A DNA stretch of 64,000 nt from Roseovarius sp. Pro17 (GCF_035599575.1 NZ_CP141179.1:2852001-2916000), one strand, 5' to 3'; shown: positions 34,869-45,210, numbered from the stretch's first letter. Made by a program: numbers and translations. The notes: generated from the sequence alone by a model not told the origin.

Positions 34869-37800
34869 TCAATAATCTTTCTCAAAGAATATACCCAAAC
34901 CGCTGTCGCCGTCGGCGCCAAAGCTGCCCTTGGCCTTGAGCCTTTTGTTGATCTCAAGGTTCAGGTTGATCTGGCTCTGGCCATCGCTGTCCACTTCGAC
35001 CTCGGAATAAAGATTGTCGGACAGGTACTTGCCCGCGCGCACCTCGGTCTGGTCGTCCGCGCCAGTGGTCACGTCCAGATTATCGAGGCCAAAGCCCTTG
35101 CGCAGCTTGCCAACAACGCCACCACCACCCTTGCCGGCCAGCGTCGCGACGGCCGATGCCAGTTGCAGCGCCTGAAAGGCTGAAATCTGACTGATGTCGC
35201 GCCCGAAAATCAGCTGCGAGACGACCTGATCCTCAGGCAGTTCCGGCTGCGAGGTAAAGGTGATCTCAGGCTCGTCCGCCGGGCCGTCGATGCCGATCAG
35301 CACCTGAATGTCACCGCTGGTGGTCTGTGCGACAAGGTGCAGGAACGGCACAAAACTGCCCTGCATCCGCAGATACCCTTCGGTCAGGTCCAGCCGTTTG
35401 CCCAACAGATCCAGTCGCCCCCGGATCAAATCGAATTGACCCTCGGGGATGACCTGCGCCGTGGTGCCGCGCAGGCGCAGCGCGCCGCCCAGTTCGGCGT
35501 CGAGGCCCCGCCCCCGGATAAAGATGCGCGCAGGCGCGTTGACCCGCACGTCAAGATCATAGGCCACCCCACCACCGTTGTCGGTGCCGGGGCCGCCATT
35601 GCCGCCGTTGTCTAGCATATCGGCAAAGGCGCGGGTGCGGCGCACGGCAGCGGGTTCGTTCACGTGGCGCAGGCCGGGCAGGTTCGCGCCCGACGCAATG
35701 GCCCCGCTGGGCACGCGCACGTTGACCTCGCCCAGATTGATCTGCCCGGCGATCTTCGCGCCGCCAGTCGCGGGCCCTCTAAAAGTGATGCGCCCGTTTG
35801 CTGTAGTCGTGTAGAGACCCGGATCGGTGATGCCGATATTCTTCAAATCGGCCGCTATATCGGCCTGATAGGGGGCGGTCAGGCCGATGCGCCCATTCGC
35901 CGCCAGCCTCCCGCCAGTGTTGACGCCCGCGCCGATATCTATCTGCGCAGCAGAACCGTCCAGACGGATGTTTGCGTTGATCCCCTCCAGCGCCAGCTTG
36001 ACCTTGGGCAAGGCCAGCCCCGCGCCGCTGGTAGTGATCGTGCCGGTGACCGACGACAGCGCAGGCGGGCCGTTCACGCGCAGGCTGAACTGCGCGAGGC
36101 CAGACAGGCTGCGCGGGCTGATGAACGAATTGGCCAGCGCCAAAGGTGCGTTGCCATCGATACTGAGGTTCATTGTGCCGTCGTTGCCGACACGGCCGGA
36201 AACATCCGCCGCAATGCCCGCCGGGCCGGTTGCGTCCAGATCAACCACATAGCCGCTGCCATCGCCGCGGATCGTGCCGTTTGCGGTCGCGGGGCCGGGA
36301 ATACCCGGCGCAAATAGCGCAACATTGGCCAGCCGCGCATCGATCGTCGCCGCCGAGGAGCCGTCGGTGCCAACCGTGCCTGATGCCTTGGCCGTCAATT
36401 GAGACGTATCCAGATCGGCCTGATTGATCGTCAGCGTACCGTCCGCGCCGCGCGCCACTTCGGCCTTGAGGCTGGAGCGGCCGCGCAGCAGTTGGTCGAC
36501 CTGCGGGATCCCAATGGCGATACTGTCGCCGGTCACATCGACACTGGCCTCGGCGCTGCCATTGGCGGCGTAGAAACCCGTAGCATTGGCGTCGATCATC
36601 GGGGTTTTCACGTCCCCACGCTTGATCGTGATGGTGCCATCGGCGCTGCGAAGCGCCTCGATCTGCGCGCGCGAGTTGCCGCGCAGGATGCGGTCAACCT
36701 GCGGGATACCCACGGCAAGGTCATTGCCGGTGATGTCGGCCTTGCCCTGCGCAGTGCCATCGGCGCCCATGAAGCCCTCGACATCGGCGTCGATCATCGG
36801 CGTACTCAGCAAACCCTTGCTCAGCGTCAACCCGCCATCGGCGCTTCGCTGGGCTGAGATTTCCGCGCTGGAGGTGCCGCGCAGGATTGCATCGGCCTGC
36901 GCGATGCCAACGGCCAGATCCTGTCCGTTCATCACCAGATCCGCCTGCCCGCTGAGGTCCGAGACATTGCCCTTTGCGTCAACCACAACGCTGGCCGCAC
37001 CACCCAGATCACGACCCGCAAGCGTGGAATAGGGCGCAAAGTCGCTGGCTACGGCGCTGGCGCGCAGATCGAACAGGCCCGGCTTGCCGCCGATTACGCT
37101 GACCGTGCCATCCGCCGTCAGCGTTGCCTCGCCGGGGCCGGAGGCGCCCGCGCGGATCGTCCAGACATCGCCGGATTGATCGGCATCGACATTCAATTTG
37201 GCCGGACCCTTGAGGCTGGGCTCAATCAGCGAAGCATCCTGCACGGTTAGCGCAAGGTCCGCCATGCTGGCACCGGTTATATAGGCACCGCTGGCGGTCA
37301 GATCGGTCGTGGGCGAAGTAACGCGCAGCTTGTCGAGAAACGTGCCGTCCTTGCCACGCCGCGCCGCGATATCCAGTTGCGTGCGACCCTTGAGCAGCGG
37401 ATCGAGGCGCGGCTGACCTACAGCCAGATCCTGCGCACTGCCGGTCACCTTGGCCTCCATCGTGCCTTGGCTCGGCGTGATACCACCGTCGATTTGCAGC
37501 TGCGCAGCCCCTTTCAGTTCGGCGCCCGCAAGCCCTGCAAAGCGCGAAAGATCGGCGGCGTTCAATTTCACCGATGCAGTCGCGCGGGGGTCGATCGGCT
37601 TGCCCAGACCCATGATCGCGGCCTCGCCGGTCAGGTCATAGTCATCCCCTTTCACTGACAGTTCGCTGAGGCGAAAGGGGTCGCCTTCGGTCCAGTCGAA
37701 CACGACGTTGCCACTCAGCGCCTCGCCCAGCGCGCCGGCCAGATCGGGGTCAGTTACCGCAAGGCCCGTCGCTGCCAGATCAAGCGCGCCGTCGACGCGG

Positions 37801-39077
37801 CCGGGCGCGCTGCCTTCGCCCTTGGCAATGGTGCCGCCGCCCTTGAGCGATGCGGTTTCCAAGGTGATATCCTCGCGCTCCAGCCCGGTGGCGGTCAGCG
37901 ACAGTCGCCATTCCTCGCCCTCTGCCAGATCGTAGGTCAGGCTGAGGTCCACGTCGTCCAGTGTCGTCGGCTCGCCGCTCAGCGGCAGCAGGACCGGCGT
38001 TCCATCTTTCGAGGCCAGCCGCCCTGTCAGATCAAAGCGTTCGGGCCAGCCATCTGCGCCCAGTTGCAGGCTGCCGTCCAGCTTTAGCGCGTCAGCGCTC
38101 AACGACAATGTCTGGATACCAAGGCCGCCATCAACGGGCTTGGACCCCTTTACGACCAGCGCCATTTCGGGGCCAAAGAACGCGCGGTATTCAGGGGCAA
38201 AAACCGGCGCGATATCGCCACGGATATCGGCCGAAAAGCTGAGCGGTGCGCCCTCACCAGTCTCGGGATCGGTGGCCGGGGCGGCAATTTGAACCGCGCC
38301 GCCAAGGCGCCGCTCGCCATCGGTGTCCAGCGCGATCTGGGCTGTGAACTCATCCAGCGGCGCATCGCCCTGAACGGTCAGCTTGATCGACGGCGTGCCG
38401 GGAATGCCCATCAGCTTGGAGGCAATACCGCCCTCGTCCTCGGTCACGACCAGATCGATCGCCAGCACATGATCCGAATTTGCATAGCTGACGTCCAACG
38501 TTACCTCGTCATTCGCGCGGTCCAGCCGGGTGACGTCCAACTTGGCGTTGCCGGCGCCATCATCCAGTTGCAGCGATCCGGTCAGTGCAAGGCTGACCTC
38601 TTCGCCAAGGATCGGCGCGCCCAGCACGATCTTTTCTGCCGCGATCTCGTCGACGTTGATGGCAACGGGCAGGTCGGGTAAGGAGAATCCAGTGGCCTCG
38701 GCATCGGGGATTTCGACGGTATCGTCCGTCTTGGGCGTGCGAGGTAGCAATATCTCGCCCGCCGACAGCTTGGACACCTGAAGGCGGCCGCGCAGCAGGG
38801 CGAGGCGGCTCCAATCCAGCGTCACGTCCTTGAGCGTCAGCCAGATGCCATCATCATCCGCAATGGTCAGCAGGTCCAGCGACGCCTCGCTGCTGAGCGC
38901 GCCGCGAAACCCCTCGATGCGTACCGAGCGACCCGCAGACGACAGATTATCCTCAATGAAACCTTGCAGCAGGCCGCGGTCGTCCTCCTGAGCCGCCGCC
39001 AGTTGCGGCAGTGCGGTCAACAGCGTCAGGGCCAGTGCGAGAGTGTGAATGATGCGCAAGATGCGTGCCTTTTTCAT
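34869..39077 (-). CDS. tamB: Translocation and assembly module subunit TamB
   Basis: A 1402-residue inner-membrane-anchored periplasmic protein. The N-terminal signal anchor (IIHTLALALTLLTALPQLAAA) is followed by a very long beta-rich region. The C-terminal DUF490/TamB domain (about residues 1080-1400) ends GDSGLGIFFEKDY, as typical of TamB. AsmA-like/TamB proteins form a groove that carries phospholipids or helps insert outer-membrane proteins together with TamA. The tamA gene is immediately upstream. ATG 39077 is used; a TTG overlapping the tamA stop is possible. An internal 66-residue tandem repeat is listed separately. Confidence 0.95.
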   Translation of the reverse strand: MKKARILRIIHTLALALTLLTALPQLAAAQEDDRGLLQGFIEDNLSSAGRSVRIEGFRGALSSEASLDLLTIADDDGIWLTLKDVTLDWSRLALLRGRLQVSKLSAGEILLPRTPKTDDTVEIPDAEATGFSLPDLPVAINVDEIAAEKIVLGAPILGEEVSLALTGSLQLDDGAGNAKLDVTRLDRANDEVTLDVSYANSDHVLAIDLVVTEDEGGIASKLMGIPGTPSIKLTVQGDAPLDEFTAQIALDTDGERRLGGAVQIAAPATDPETGEGAPLSFSADIRGDIAPVFAPEYRAFFGPEMALVVKGSKPVDGGLGIQTLSLSADALKLDGSLQLGADGWPERFDLTGRLASKDGTPVLLPLSGEPTTLDDVDLSLTYDLAEGEEWRLSLTATGLEREDITLETASLKGGGTIAKGEGSAPGRVDGALDLAATGLAVTDPDLAGALGEALSGNVVFDWTEGDPFRLSELSVKGDDYDLTGEAAIMGLGKPIDPRATASVKLNAADLSRFAGLAGAELKGAAQLQIDGGITPSQGTMEAKVTGSAQDLAVGQPRLDPLLKGRTQLDIAARRGKDGTFLDKLRVTSPTTDLTASGAYITGASMADLALTVQDASLIEPSLKGPAKLNVDADQSGDVWTIRAGASGPGEATLTADGTVSVIGGKPGLFDLRASAVASDFAPYSTLAGRDLGGAASVVVDAKGNVSDLSGQADLVMNGQDLAVGIAQADAILRGTSSAEISAQRSADGGLTLSKGLLSTPMIDADVEGFMGADGTAQGKADITGNDLAVGIPQVDRILRGNSRAQIEALRSADGTITIKRGDVKTPMIDANATGFYAANGSAEASVDVTGDSIAIGIPQVDQLLRGRSSLKAEVARGADGTLTINQADLDTSQLTAKASGTVGTDGSSAATIDARLANVALFAPGIPGPATANGTIRGDGSGYVVDLDATGPAGIAADVSGRVGNDGTMNLSIDGNAPLALANSFISPRSLSGLAQFSLRVNGPPALSSVTGTITTSGAGLALPKVKLALEGINANIRLDGSAAQIDIGAGVNTGGRLAANGRIGLTAPYQADIAADLKNIGITDPGLYTTTANGRITFRGPATGGAKIAGQINLGEVNVRVPSGAIASGANLPGLRHVNEPAAVRRTRAFADMLDNGGNGGPGTDNGGGVAYDLDVRVNAPARIFIRGRGLDAELGGALRLRGTTAQVIPEGQFDLIRGRLDLLGKRLDLTEGYLRMQGSFVPFLHLVAQTTSGDIQVLIGIDGPADEPEITFTSQPELPEDQVVSQLIFGRDISQISAFQALQLASAVATLAGKGGGGVVGKLRKGFGLDNLDVTTGADDQTEVRAGKYLSDNLYSEVEVDSDGQSQINLNLEINKRLKAKGSFGADGDSGLGIFFEKDY
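36327..36920 (-). repeat. Three tandem 66-residue repeats inside TamB
   Basis: Residues about 720-917 consist of three head-to-tail units of exactly 66 residues. They open DLAVGIAQADAILRG, DLAVGIPQVDRILRG and SIAIGIPQVDQLLRG, each followed at the same distance by RSADG or RGADG. A more diverged unit starts DLAVGQPRLDPLLKG near residue 550. Each unit probably adds the same number of beta strands to the TamB groove, which suggests length growth by duplication. Confidence 0.85.
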
Positions 39078-39082
39078 ATGTC

Positions 39083-40900
39083 TCAAAACGCCTGCCCGAT
39101 GCCGATATAAATCTGCACGCCGTCGCCGGTGCTGCCGGTGACCGGCGTGGCGACGTCAAACCGGATGGGGCCGATGCCGGTTGCATAACGGATGCCGATT
39201 CCTGCGCCGCTGTGCCAGCGCCCGCTGTCGTTATAGATGCTCTCGGAGCCGATATAACCCACGTCAAAAAAGGCTACCGGGTCAAAATTTCCAGCAATGT
39301 CCAGCCTCACTTCCGCCGACGCACCCAGATAGCTGCGTCCACCGGTCAGGCCAGTGCCCTGAGGCACGCCGAGCGATTGATAGGGATGACCGCGCACGGT
39401 ATTGCCGCCGCCAGAATAAAACAGGAAGTCCTGCGGTGTATCCACCAGACTTGAGCCCAGAATACTGCCGAATTGCAGCCGCGCGGCAAGGGTGAGCAAA
39501 CCGCCCTCGTCGATCTGGCGATATCCGCGCCCGTCCAAAAGGATGCGGCCGCCTGAATCAGTGCCGTTCAGCGATACAAATGGCATCACCTCGGCCTGCG
39601 CGAAAAATCCCTTGGCCGGATCGAGCGGTTCATCGCGGCTGTCGTAGGTTGCCTTGAGCGGCATGAGCAGGTGGAAAAATTCGCGGCTGCCCAGCACGTC
39701 CTCTTCGTCGGTGTAACGAAAGCCCAAGCCCGCCTCGAGCGTTAATTGGTCCGTGACGATCCTGCTAAAGCCAAAGCCAAGTTCGACCGAGTCCGACAGA
39801 TAGTTCGGCTCATCCTCGCGGGCGACCTTGCCGGTGATGAACAGCGTCGTATCTGCGCCAAAGGTCGCGGGCCGCTCAAAGCGCCCGGAAACCTCATAGT
39901 CGACGCCGCCATTGATGCCGCCCGTCTGGCTGCCCAAGCCGCTGATCGCGGCGTCAAAGCGCAAACGCTCGGCCCCGCCCAAGAGGTTGCGATGCAACCA
40001 GAACGTCGACAGCGTCACGCCCTCATTGCTCGACAGTTCGGCGCCAAAACCAAAGCGGCGCGGCTTTTCGTCGGCCACGTCCAGCTGGATATCCATGACG
40101 TCGCCTACGCGCAGATCTTCGGTTTCGGTCAGTGCAACCGACTTGAATGCACCAGTGCGGCGCAGACGCTTGGCTGATTTCTCCAGCTCTTCGGGGGAAA
40201 ACCGTTCGCCCGTGGGCAGGCCTGCGATCTGGCGCAGACGTTCCGGGCGCACGGCGCTGTCCTTGACCTGCACCAGATTGCCAAAGGTGACGACCGGGCC
40301 GGGACGCAGCGCCAATTGGGCCAACAGCGTCCGCGTCTTGTGATCTGCTACAATGTTCTGACCGACCAATTCGGCCTTGGCACGACCGACGTCGCGCCAG
40401 CCTTCGATGCCCGCTTCCGCCGCCGCGCCGACGACGGGCGCGCGCGCCGGCTCGCCAGTGGCGAACTCCTTGGGCAATTCAGTGCCGGGGGCGATGGGGG
40501 CTACCTGCGCGGTCGAAAACGCAAAGATCGGGCCGGGAATGACCCGCACGACCACCTCACGCACGCCCGACGGCTTGGCAAAGGGCGACAGCCCACCCGC
40601 CTCGCGCCCGTCGACCGTGATGTTGATGACGCCGCTGTAATAGCCGTATTTATAGAGCACGCCCAGCAGCTGGGCATAGTCGGCATTGGCCGCTGCAATG
40701 ATGTCTTGCGGATCGGTGCGCCCGTCCTCTTGGGCGGATTGAATCAGCGACGCGCCAATCAGAGTCTTGCGCAGATCCTTGTCATTGGCAGGGATTTCAA
40801 AGCGCAGGGTGTCCAGCGCGCCCGCCGCAGATCCAGCAAGCGCGAAAGAGGCAATAGCAACGACCTTTGGCAGATGAAATGCATCTGTTCTGAAACCCAC
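39083..40900 (-). CDS. tamA: Translocation and assembly module subunit TamA (BamA/Omp85 family)
   Basis: A 605-residue outer-membrane protein with a signal peptide (VVAIASFALAGSAAGA). POTRA domains occupy about residues 30-275 and a 16-strand Omp85 barrel about 290-605. The barrel includes the lid-lock-like segment GGGNTVRGHPYQSLG near residue 480 and a C-terminal strand ending in Phe (IYIGIGQAF), the usual outer-membrane insertion signal. It works with TamB, whose gene follows at once. The start is GTG at 40900 with AGAGGA upstream. Confidence 0.95.
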   Translation of the reverse strand: MGFRTDAFHLPKVVAIASFALAGSAAGALDTLRFEIPANDKDLRKTLIGASLIQSAQEDGRTDPQDIIAAANADYAQLLGVLYKYGYYSGVINITVDGREAGGLSPFAKPSGVREVVVRVIPGPIFAFSTAQVAPIAPGTELPKEFATGEPARAPVVGAAAEAGIEGWRDVGRAKAELVGQNIVADHKTRTLLAQLALRPGPVVTFGNLVQVKDSAVRPERLRQIAGLPTGERFSPEELEKSAKRLRRTGAFKSVALTETEDLRVGDVMDIQLDVADEKPRRFGFGAELSSNEGVTLSTFWLHRNLLGGAERLRFDAAISGLGSQTGGINGGVDYEVSGRFERPATFGADTTLFITGKVAREDEPNYLSDSVELGFGFSRIVTDQLTLEAGLGFRYTDEEDVLGSREFFHLLMPLKATYDSRDEPLDPAKGFFAQAEVMPFVSLNGTDSGGRILLDGRGYRQIDEGGLLTLAARLQFGSILGSSLVDTPQDFLFYSGGGNTVRGHPYQSLGVPQGTGLTGGRSYLGASAEVRLDIAGNFDPVAFFDVGYIGSESIYNDSGRWHSGAGIGIRYATGIGPIRFDVATPVTGSTGDGVQIYIGIGQAF

Positions 40901-41142
40901 GTGTGAATCCTCTTGTCGTTATTTACTGCGGCGCAAGGCAGCTTTTGGCGCAATCGTAGGCCATCAACACGTGAGCCGCCAGCAGGTTCCCAAACGTAAT
41001 CGGACCGCAGGTGCAACAACGGTAATCCACGTCTGTCCCTTTGGCGCAGACGTGGTGGTAAGGCCCTATTTTCTCAGGGGATTAGGCGAATTAGTAAGAC
41101 ACGATGCCACTACCATCGAGCGAAATAAAAACACGCAAGGGT

Positions 41143-41979
41143 TTAGCTGTCCTTCCAACTGCCTGCCTGACGCTTGGCCGCGCGGCGGCGGAACCAGTCC
41201 GCAAAGGCCAGCAGCAACAGCGCCGGTACGAACGTGACCGTCGCCAGCGCCGGATAGACCGGGGACGAGCCGACAGCGATCCCGCTGAACACGAAGGTCG
41301 GCAGCGTGCGCGCGGTTCCGGCAAGGCTGTAGGTAACGTAGAAATTGCCCCATGACAGCAGGAACGCAAAGATCGCCGCCGACATGACGCCGGGCCAAAT
41401 CAGCGGCAGTGTCACTTCGCGGAACACCTGCCAGCCATTCGCCCCCGCATCGCGCGCCGCATCCTCAAGCGTGTCGTCAAATCCGTGGACCTGCACCGCG
41501 ATGATGATCAGCGCAAAGGGCGTGATATAGACGACATGCCCGATGATCGCCGTCCAAAGCGCGGGCGAGAAATCCAGCCAACCGCCCAGCACCGAGAACC
41601 ACAGCAGCATCGCCACCCCCAGCAACAGCTGCGGAAACAGCAGCGGCGCAAAGCTGATCACCTGAAAGCTACGCTGAAAGCGAAAGCGCCAGCGCATCCA
41701 TGCGATAGCGCCGCCGGTGCCGAGGACCGTGGCAATTGAGGTGGATACCCCCGCCAAGATGGCGGAATTGCCCAGCGCAGGCCAGAATTCACGCGAAGCG
41801 AACAGCGCGAAATACCAACGGATCGAGAAGCCCTCGATCGGAAAGCTGAGGAACCGGCTTTCGGAGAACGAGAACAGGATCAGGGTGAATATCGGGACGT
41901 AAAAGAACACCAGCACAGCCGCGACCGAGCCATAGAGGATCACGCCGGCAATGACGCCTTCGGTGCGATAGCCGATCAT
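41143..41979 (-). CDS. ABC transporter permease, PotC-like (cluster 1)
   Basis: A 278-residue permease with six transmembrane helices and the binding-protein-dependent transport EAA loop (DTLEDAARDAGANGWQVFREVTLPLIWPGVM, near residues 165-195). It is closest in layout to PotC/PotI of spermidine/putrescine importers. ATG 41979 overlaps the PotB-like stop (ATGA); the longer frame to 42099 is antisense-like low-complexity. It is the last gene of the operon 46581-41143. Confidence 0.9.
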   Translation of the reverse strand: MIGYRTEGVIAGVILYGSVAAVLVFFYVPIFTLILFSFSESRFLSFPIEGFSIRWYFALFASREFWPALGNSAILAGVSTSIATVLGTGGAIAWMRWRFRFQRSFQVISFAPLLFPQLLLGVAMLLWFSVLGGWLDFSPALWTAIIGHVVYITPFALIIIAVQVHGFDDTLEDAARDAGANGWQVFREVTLPLIWPGVMSAAIFAFLLSWGNFYVTYSLAGTARTLPTFVFSGIAVGSSPVYPALATVTFVPALLLLAFADWFRRRAAKRQAGSWKDS

Positions 41980-42860
41980 TCCGCGCCCTCCCCTGCAGTT
42001 GCAGTCTTGGACGCGCGCAGCGCTACCGCGCCCGCAATGGCCAGCGTGGCCGCGCCGATCACGATCACGACCAGCGTCAGCGCCGCGCCCAGCGGCCAAT
42101 TCACCCGCGTCTCGAATGTCTGGCGGATCAGCTCGGCTGCCATGGGGGACGTGCCACCACCCATCACCTTCGGCTCTAGAAACACGCCCAGCGCCAGCAC
42201 AAAGACGAGGATCCCGCCCGCAAATATGCCGGGCCGCGCCAGTGGCAGCGTCACCTCCCAGAATGTGCGAAAGCGGGACGCGCCCGCATCATAAGCAGCC
42301 AGCATCAGATCGCGGTCGATCCGTTTCATCGAAAGGTAGATGCAGAATATCGTGTAGGGCAGCAGGTTATAGACCATGCCCAGCATCGTCGCGGTTGGCG
42401 TAAACAGAATATCGGTCGCCTCTGTGCCAAAGCCGAGCGCAGCCAGCGCGCCGTTCATAATGCCAGTGCGATCCAGAAACAGCACCCAGCCAAAGGTTTT
42501 CAGCACCGCGTCGGTGAGAAAGGCAAAGACGATGAGGATCGTGATGTGGTTCTCAAGCGTGCGCACGCGATGCACCATCGCATAGGCCACCGGCAGGCTG
42601 ATGAGGATGCAGAGCACGACGCAGATCAGCGCCATGGTCAACGTGCGGATCAGGATCGACCAATAATGCCAGTGGGTAAATACATCGACCCATGTGTCGC
42701 TGCTCCACGTCCAGATCAGGCGGTAATATTGCGTCCCCTGAAAGCTGAGCAGCGCGGTCATCACCAGCGGGACGAGAAAAAAGAACGCCATGATCGCGGT
42801 CAGCGGCAGCGTGGCCAGCAACAGACTGGGATCGCTCAGGCGTTTGCGGGTTATGCGCAT
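41976..42860 (-). CDS. ABC transporter permease, PotB-like (cluster 1)
   Basis: A 294-residue permease with six transmembrane helices. Its EAA-type loop is near residues 195-225 (DLMLAAYDAGASRFRTFWEVTLPLARPGIFAGG). It pairs with the PotC-like permease downstream, overlapping by 4 nt. The upstream ATPase gene ends 4 nt before ATG 42860. The earlier in-frame start at 42902 would overlap the ATPase gene. Confidence 0.9.
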   Translation of the reverse strand: MRITRKRLSDPSLLLATLPLTAIMAFFFLVPLVMTALLSFQGTQYYRLIWTWSSDTWVDVFTHWHYWSILIRTLTMALICVVLCILISLPVAYAMVHRVRTLENHITILIVFAFLTDAVLKTFGWVLFLDRTGIMNGALAALGFGTEATDILFTPTATMLGMVYNLLPYTIFCIYLSMKRIDRDLMLAAYDAGASRFRTFWEVTLPLARPGIFAGGILVFVLALGVFLEPKVMGGGTSPMAAELIRQTFETRVNWPLGAALTLVVIVIGAATLAIAGAVALRASKTATAGEGAE

Positions 42861-42864
42861 CGCC

Positions 42865-43974
42865 CTAATACTCGCCCAAAAGGTAGAGATCACTGCGCGC
42901 AAAACTCAGCCAAACACGCTGTGCGACATCCGCAGGCGGGATAGCGGTGCCAAGGACATCGACGATCATTGGCTCACGCACCCCGTCCACCGTGATGCGG
43001 TATTGGATCGACGCGCCCTTGATAAAGAATTCCTCGACCTGTCCTGTCATGATGCAGGTGTCATTGCCCGGCTTGGCATCCTTAATATGCATCGTGATCA
43101 GTTCTGGGCGGATCATCAGCAAACCGGTGCTGCCCGCGTGCGAGGGGCTGAACTGAGCCTCCTCCAGCATAGGCGCGGCACATTTCAGCACAGGGTTGGC
43201 AAAGGCGGCACCGTCGATCTGCACCGGGATCAGGTTTGTCTCGCCGATGAACCCAGCGACGAAGGCATCGGCGGGGCGATAGTAGATATCCGAGGGCGAG
43301 CCGTTTTGCAGGATGCGTCCCTTGCGCATGACGCAGATGCGGTCGGCCAGCATCATCGCCTCTTCCAGATCGTGGGTGACGTGGACGAAACTGGTGCCGA
43401 TCGTGCGGTGCAGATGCTTGATCTCGGTTTGCAGAACCTTCTTTAGCTTGACGTCCAGCGCGCTCAGCGGCTCGTCCAGCAGCAGAACGCTGGGGCGCGA
43501 TATCATCGACCGGGCCAGCGCCACGCGCTGCTGTTCACCGCCCGATAGCTGGGCAGGATAGCGGCTGGCATAGCTTTCGGGCAGGTGCATCAGATCCATC
43601 ATCTCGGCGATGCGGGCGTCCTGTTCGGCCATGTCCACCTTGGCCAGCTTCAGCGGAAAGGCGATGTTGTCGCGCACACTCTTGTGGGGAAAAAGGGCCA
43701 GTTTCTGGAATACCATTCGCGTCGGCCGCTGCGACGGGGGCAGGCCGACGACCGACTTGCCTTGGATCTCGAGCTTGCCCTTGGTTGGCTGCTCGAACCC
43801 GGCGAGGATTTTCAGCAATGACGTCTTGCCGCAGCCTGACGGGCCGACAAGGGCGACGAATTCGCCATCCATCACCTGTAGCGAGATGTCGAAAAGCGCC
43901 TGAAAGCTCTCGTAGAACTTGTCGATGCCAGATGCGTCGATGATGGGGGCTGCGTCGGTCACTGGGTCACTCAC
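42865..43974 (-). CDS. ABC transporter ATP-binding protein, PotA-like (cluster 1)
   Basis: A 369-residue ATPase with Walker A GPSGCGKTS near residues 44-52, Q-loop FQKLALFPH, signature LSGGEQQR near residue 145, Walker B VLLLDEPLSALD and H-loop THD. A C-terminal TOBE regulatory domain occupies about residues 285-365. This is the PotA/CysA class. It energises the adjacent permeases, importing a polyamine-like compound. Confidence 0.92.
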   Translation of the reverse strand: MSDPVTDAAPIIDASGIDKFYESFQALFDISLQVMDGEFVALVGPSGCGKTSLLKILAGFEQPTKGKLEIQGKSVVGLPPSQRPTRMVFQKLALFPHKSVRDNIAFPLKLAKVDMAEQDARIAEMMDLMHLPESYASRYPAQLSGGEQQRVALARSMISRPSVLLLDEPLSALDVKLKKVLQTEIKHLHRTIGTSFVHVTHDLEEAMMLADRICVMRKGRILQNGSPSDIYYRPADAFVAGFIGETNLIPVQIDGAAFANPVLKCAAPMLEEAQFSPSHAGSTGLLMIRPELITMHIKDAKPGNDTCIMTGQVEEFFIKGASIQYRITVDGVREPMIVDVLGTAIPPADVAQRVWLSFARSDLYLLGEY

Positions 43975-44046
43975 TGGCGGGCTGTCTCCGGCTCTCTGTT
44001 ATTGTGGACACCCACCCGGCCAATCGGACCGGATGGGCGCGGCGCA

Positions 44047-45174
44047 TCAGTTGGACGCGGCCAACTCTTCCTGAAAGATGGCGAGCATGTCGTCAATATT
44101 GGGCGCGACCGAGTGGAAGTGGCTCTTGTCCCACGCCTCCCACATGTAGTCCATTTGCAGGGCCGCCTTCTGCTCATCCGTGAACTTGTCCTCGGCGGCC
44201 TGGTTCGGGACGAGGTTGCAGGTCGCCTCGGTCCATGCCAACTCGACCGCGACATCGGGCGACACCAGATGCTTGACCAACTTCTTGGACAGATCGGGGT
44301 TGTCGGTGTCCTTGAGGATACCGGTCGCCTCCATCCAGATGATACCTTGCTTCAGGCCATCCTTCGGTTCGGGCACGATCGACAGGATGTGGTCCTGCCC
44401 GTCCTTGCGCAGCGCCGAGGTACAATAGCTACCGCCGCCGATCAGTGCGCGGAACGAACCGTCCATCAGTCCCTTTTGAGCGACCGAAAGATCACCCACC
44501 AGAGCGCGCGTATTCTTGAACAGCGCGCGCAGGACCATGCGGATTTCCTTCAGCTCGGCATCGCCCAGCTCTTGGTAGGGGTCGATCCCGGCGTGCAGGG
44601 CCATTGGCATGATCGGCCAGTCGCCCCAATCCAGCACGCAGATCTTGTCGCGATAGGCCGGATCAAAGCACGGATCGTAGCTGGCCCAGGTTTCGACCTT
44701 GTCGAACTTGGTGTTGACGGTCGGGCCGACCCAGCCCCAGCGCGTGGGCAGGCCAGTCGTTTGGCCTTCGTATTGCAGCGGCGTAAACGGCGCGCGGAAC
44801 TGCGGATAGAATTCCTCGTAGACGTCGGCGAATTCGGCGTCGTCCAGATACTGGCAGATGCCCGCAGGCCCCATACGCGCGATCCATGGGCTGTCCGACG
44901 ACACGACGTCGAAATCGCGATACCCGCCTGCCGCCAGCTTGGCAAAGCCGCCTGCGCTGTCGGTGATCAGATCAATCGCCACGTTAGCGTCGTTGGCCGC
45001 CTCGAACGGATCAATGATGCTGGGTTTGTCATAGCCCTCCCAGCACATGAATCGCATATCGGTTGCCGCGTGTGCACGGCTACCGATGCCGCCCATCGCC
45101 GCCGCGCCAAGTGCCGCCGCCCCGCCGCGCAGCACGCTGCGGCGATCGGTCAGATGTTTCTTGGAAAATGTCAT
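44047..45174 (-). CDS. Polyamine-type periplasmic binding protein with Tat signal (cluster 1)
   Basis: A 375-residue substrate-binding protein of the PotD/PotF class. The N-terminus has a twin-arginine signal (DRRSVLRGG, then a hydrophobic AAALGAAAMGGIGSRAHA), so it is probably exported folded by Tat. The mature sequence has the family-typical FMCWEGYDKPSIIDPFE start and a Trp/Tyr/Asp-rich pocket. It is located between the ATPase and the glutamine-synthetase-like gene, supporting uptake of an amine that is then gamma-glutamylated. Confidence 0.9.
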   Translation of the reverse strand: MTFSKKHLTDRRSVLRGGAAALGAAAMGGIGSRAHAATDMRFMCWEGYDKPSIIDPFEAANDANVAIDLITDSAGGFAKLAAGGYRDFDVVSSDSPWIARMGPAGICQYLDDAEFADVYEEFYPQFRAPFTPLQYEGQTTGLPTRWGWVGPTVNTKFDKVETWASYDPCFDPAYRDKICVLDWGDWPIMPMALHAGIDPYQELGDAELKEIRMVLRALFKNTRALVGDLSVAQKGLMDGSFRALIGGGSYCTSALRKDGQDHILSIVPEPKDGLKQGIIWMEATGILKDTDNPDLSKKLVKHLVSPDVAVELAWTEATCNLVPNQAAEDKFTDEQKAALQMDYMWEAWDKSHFHSVAPNIDDMLAIFQEELAASN

Positions 45175-45210
45175 TTCGGTTCTCTCCCTGTTTATTATTA
45201 CGGGCCGGAC

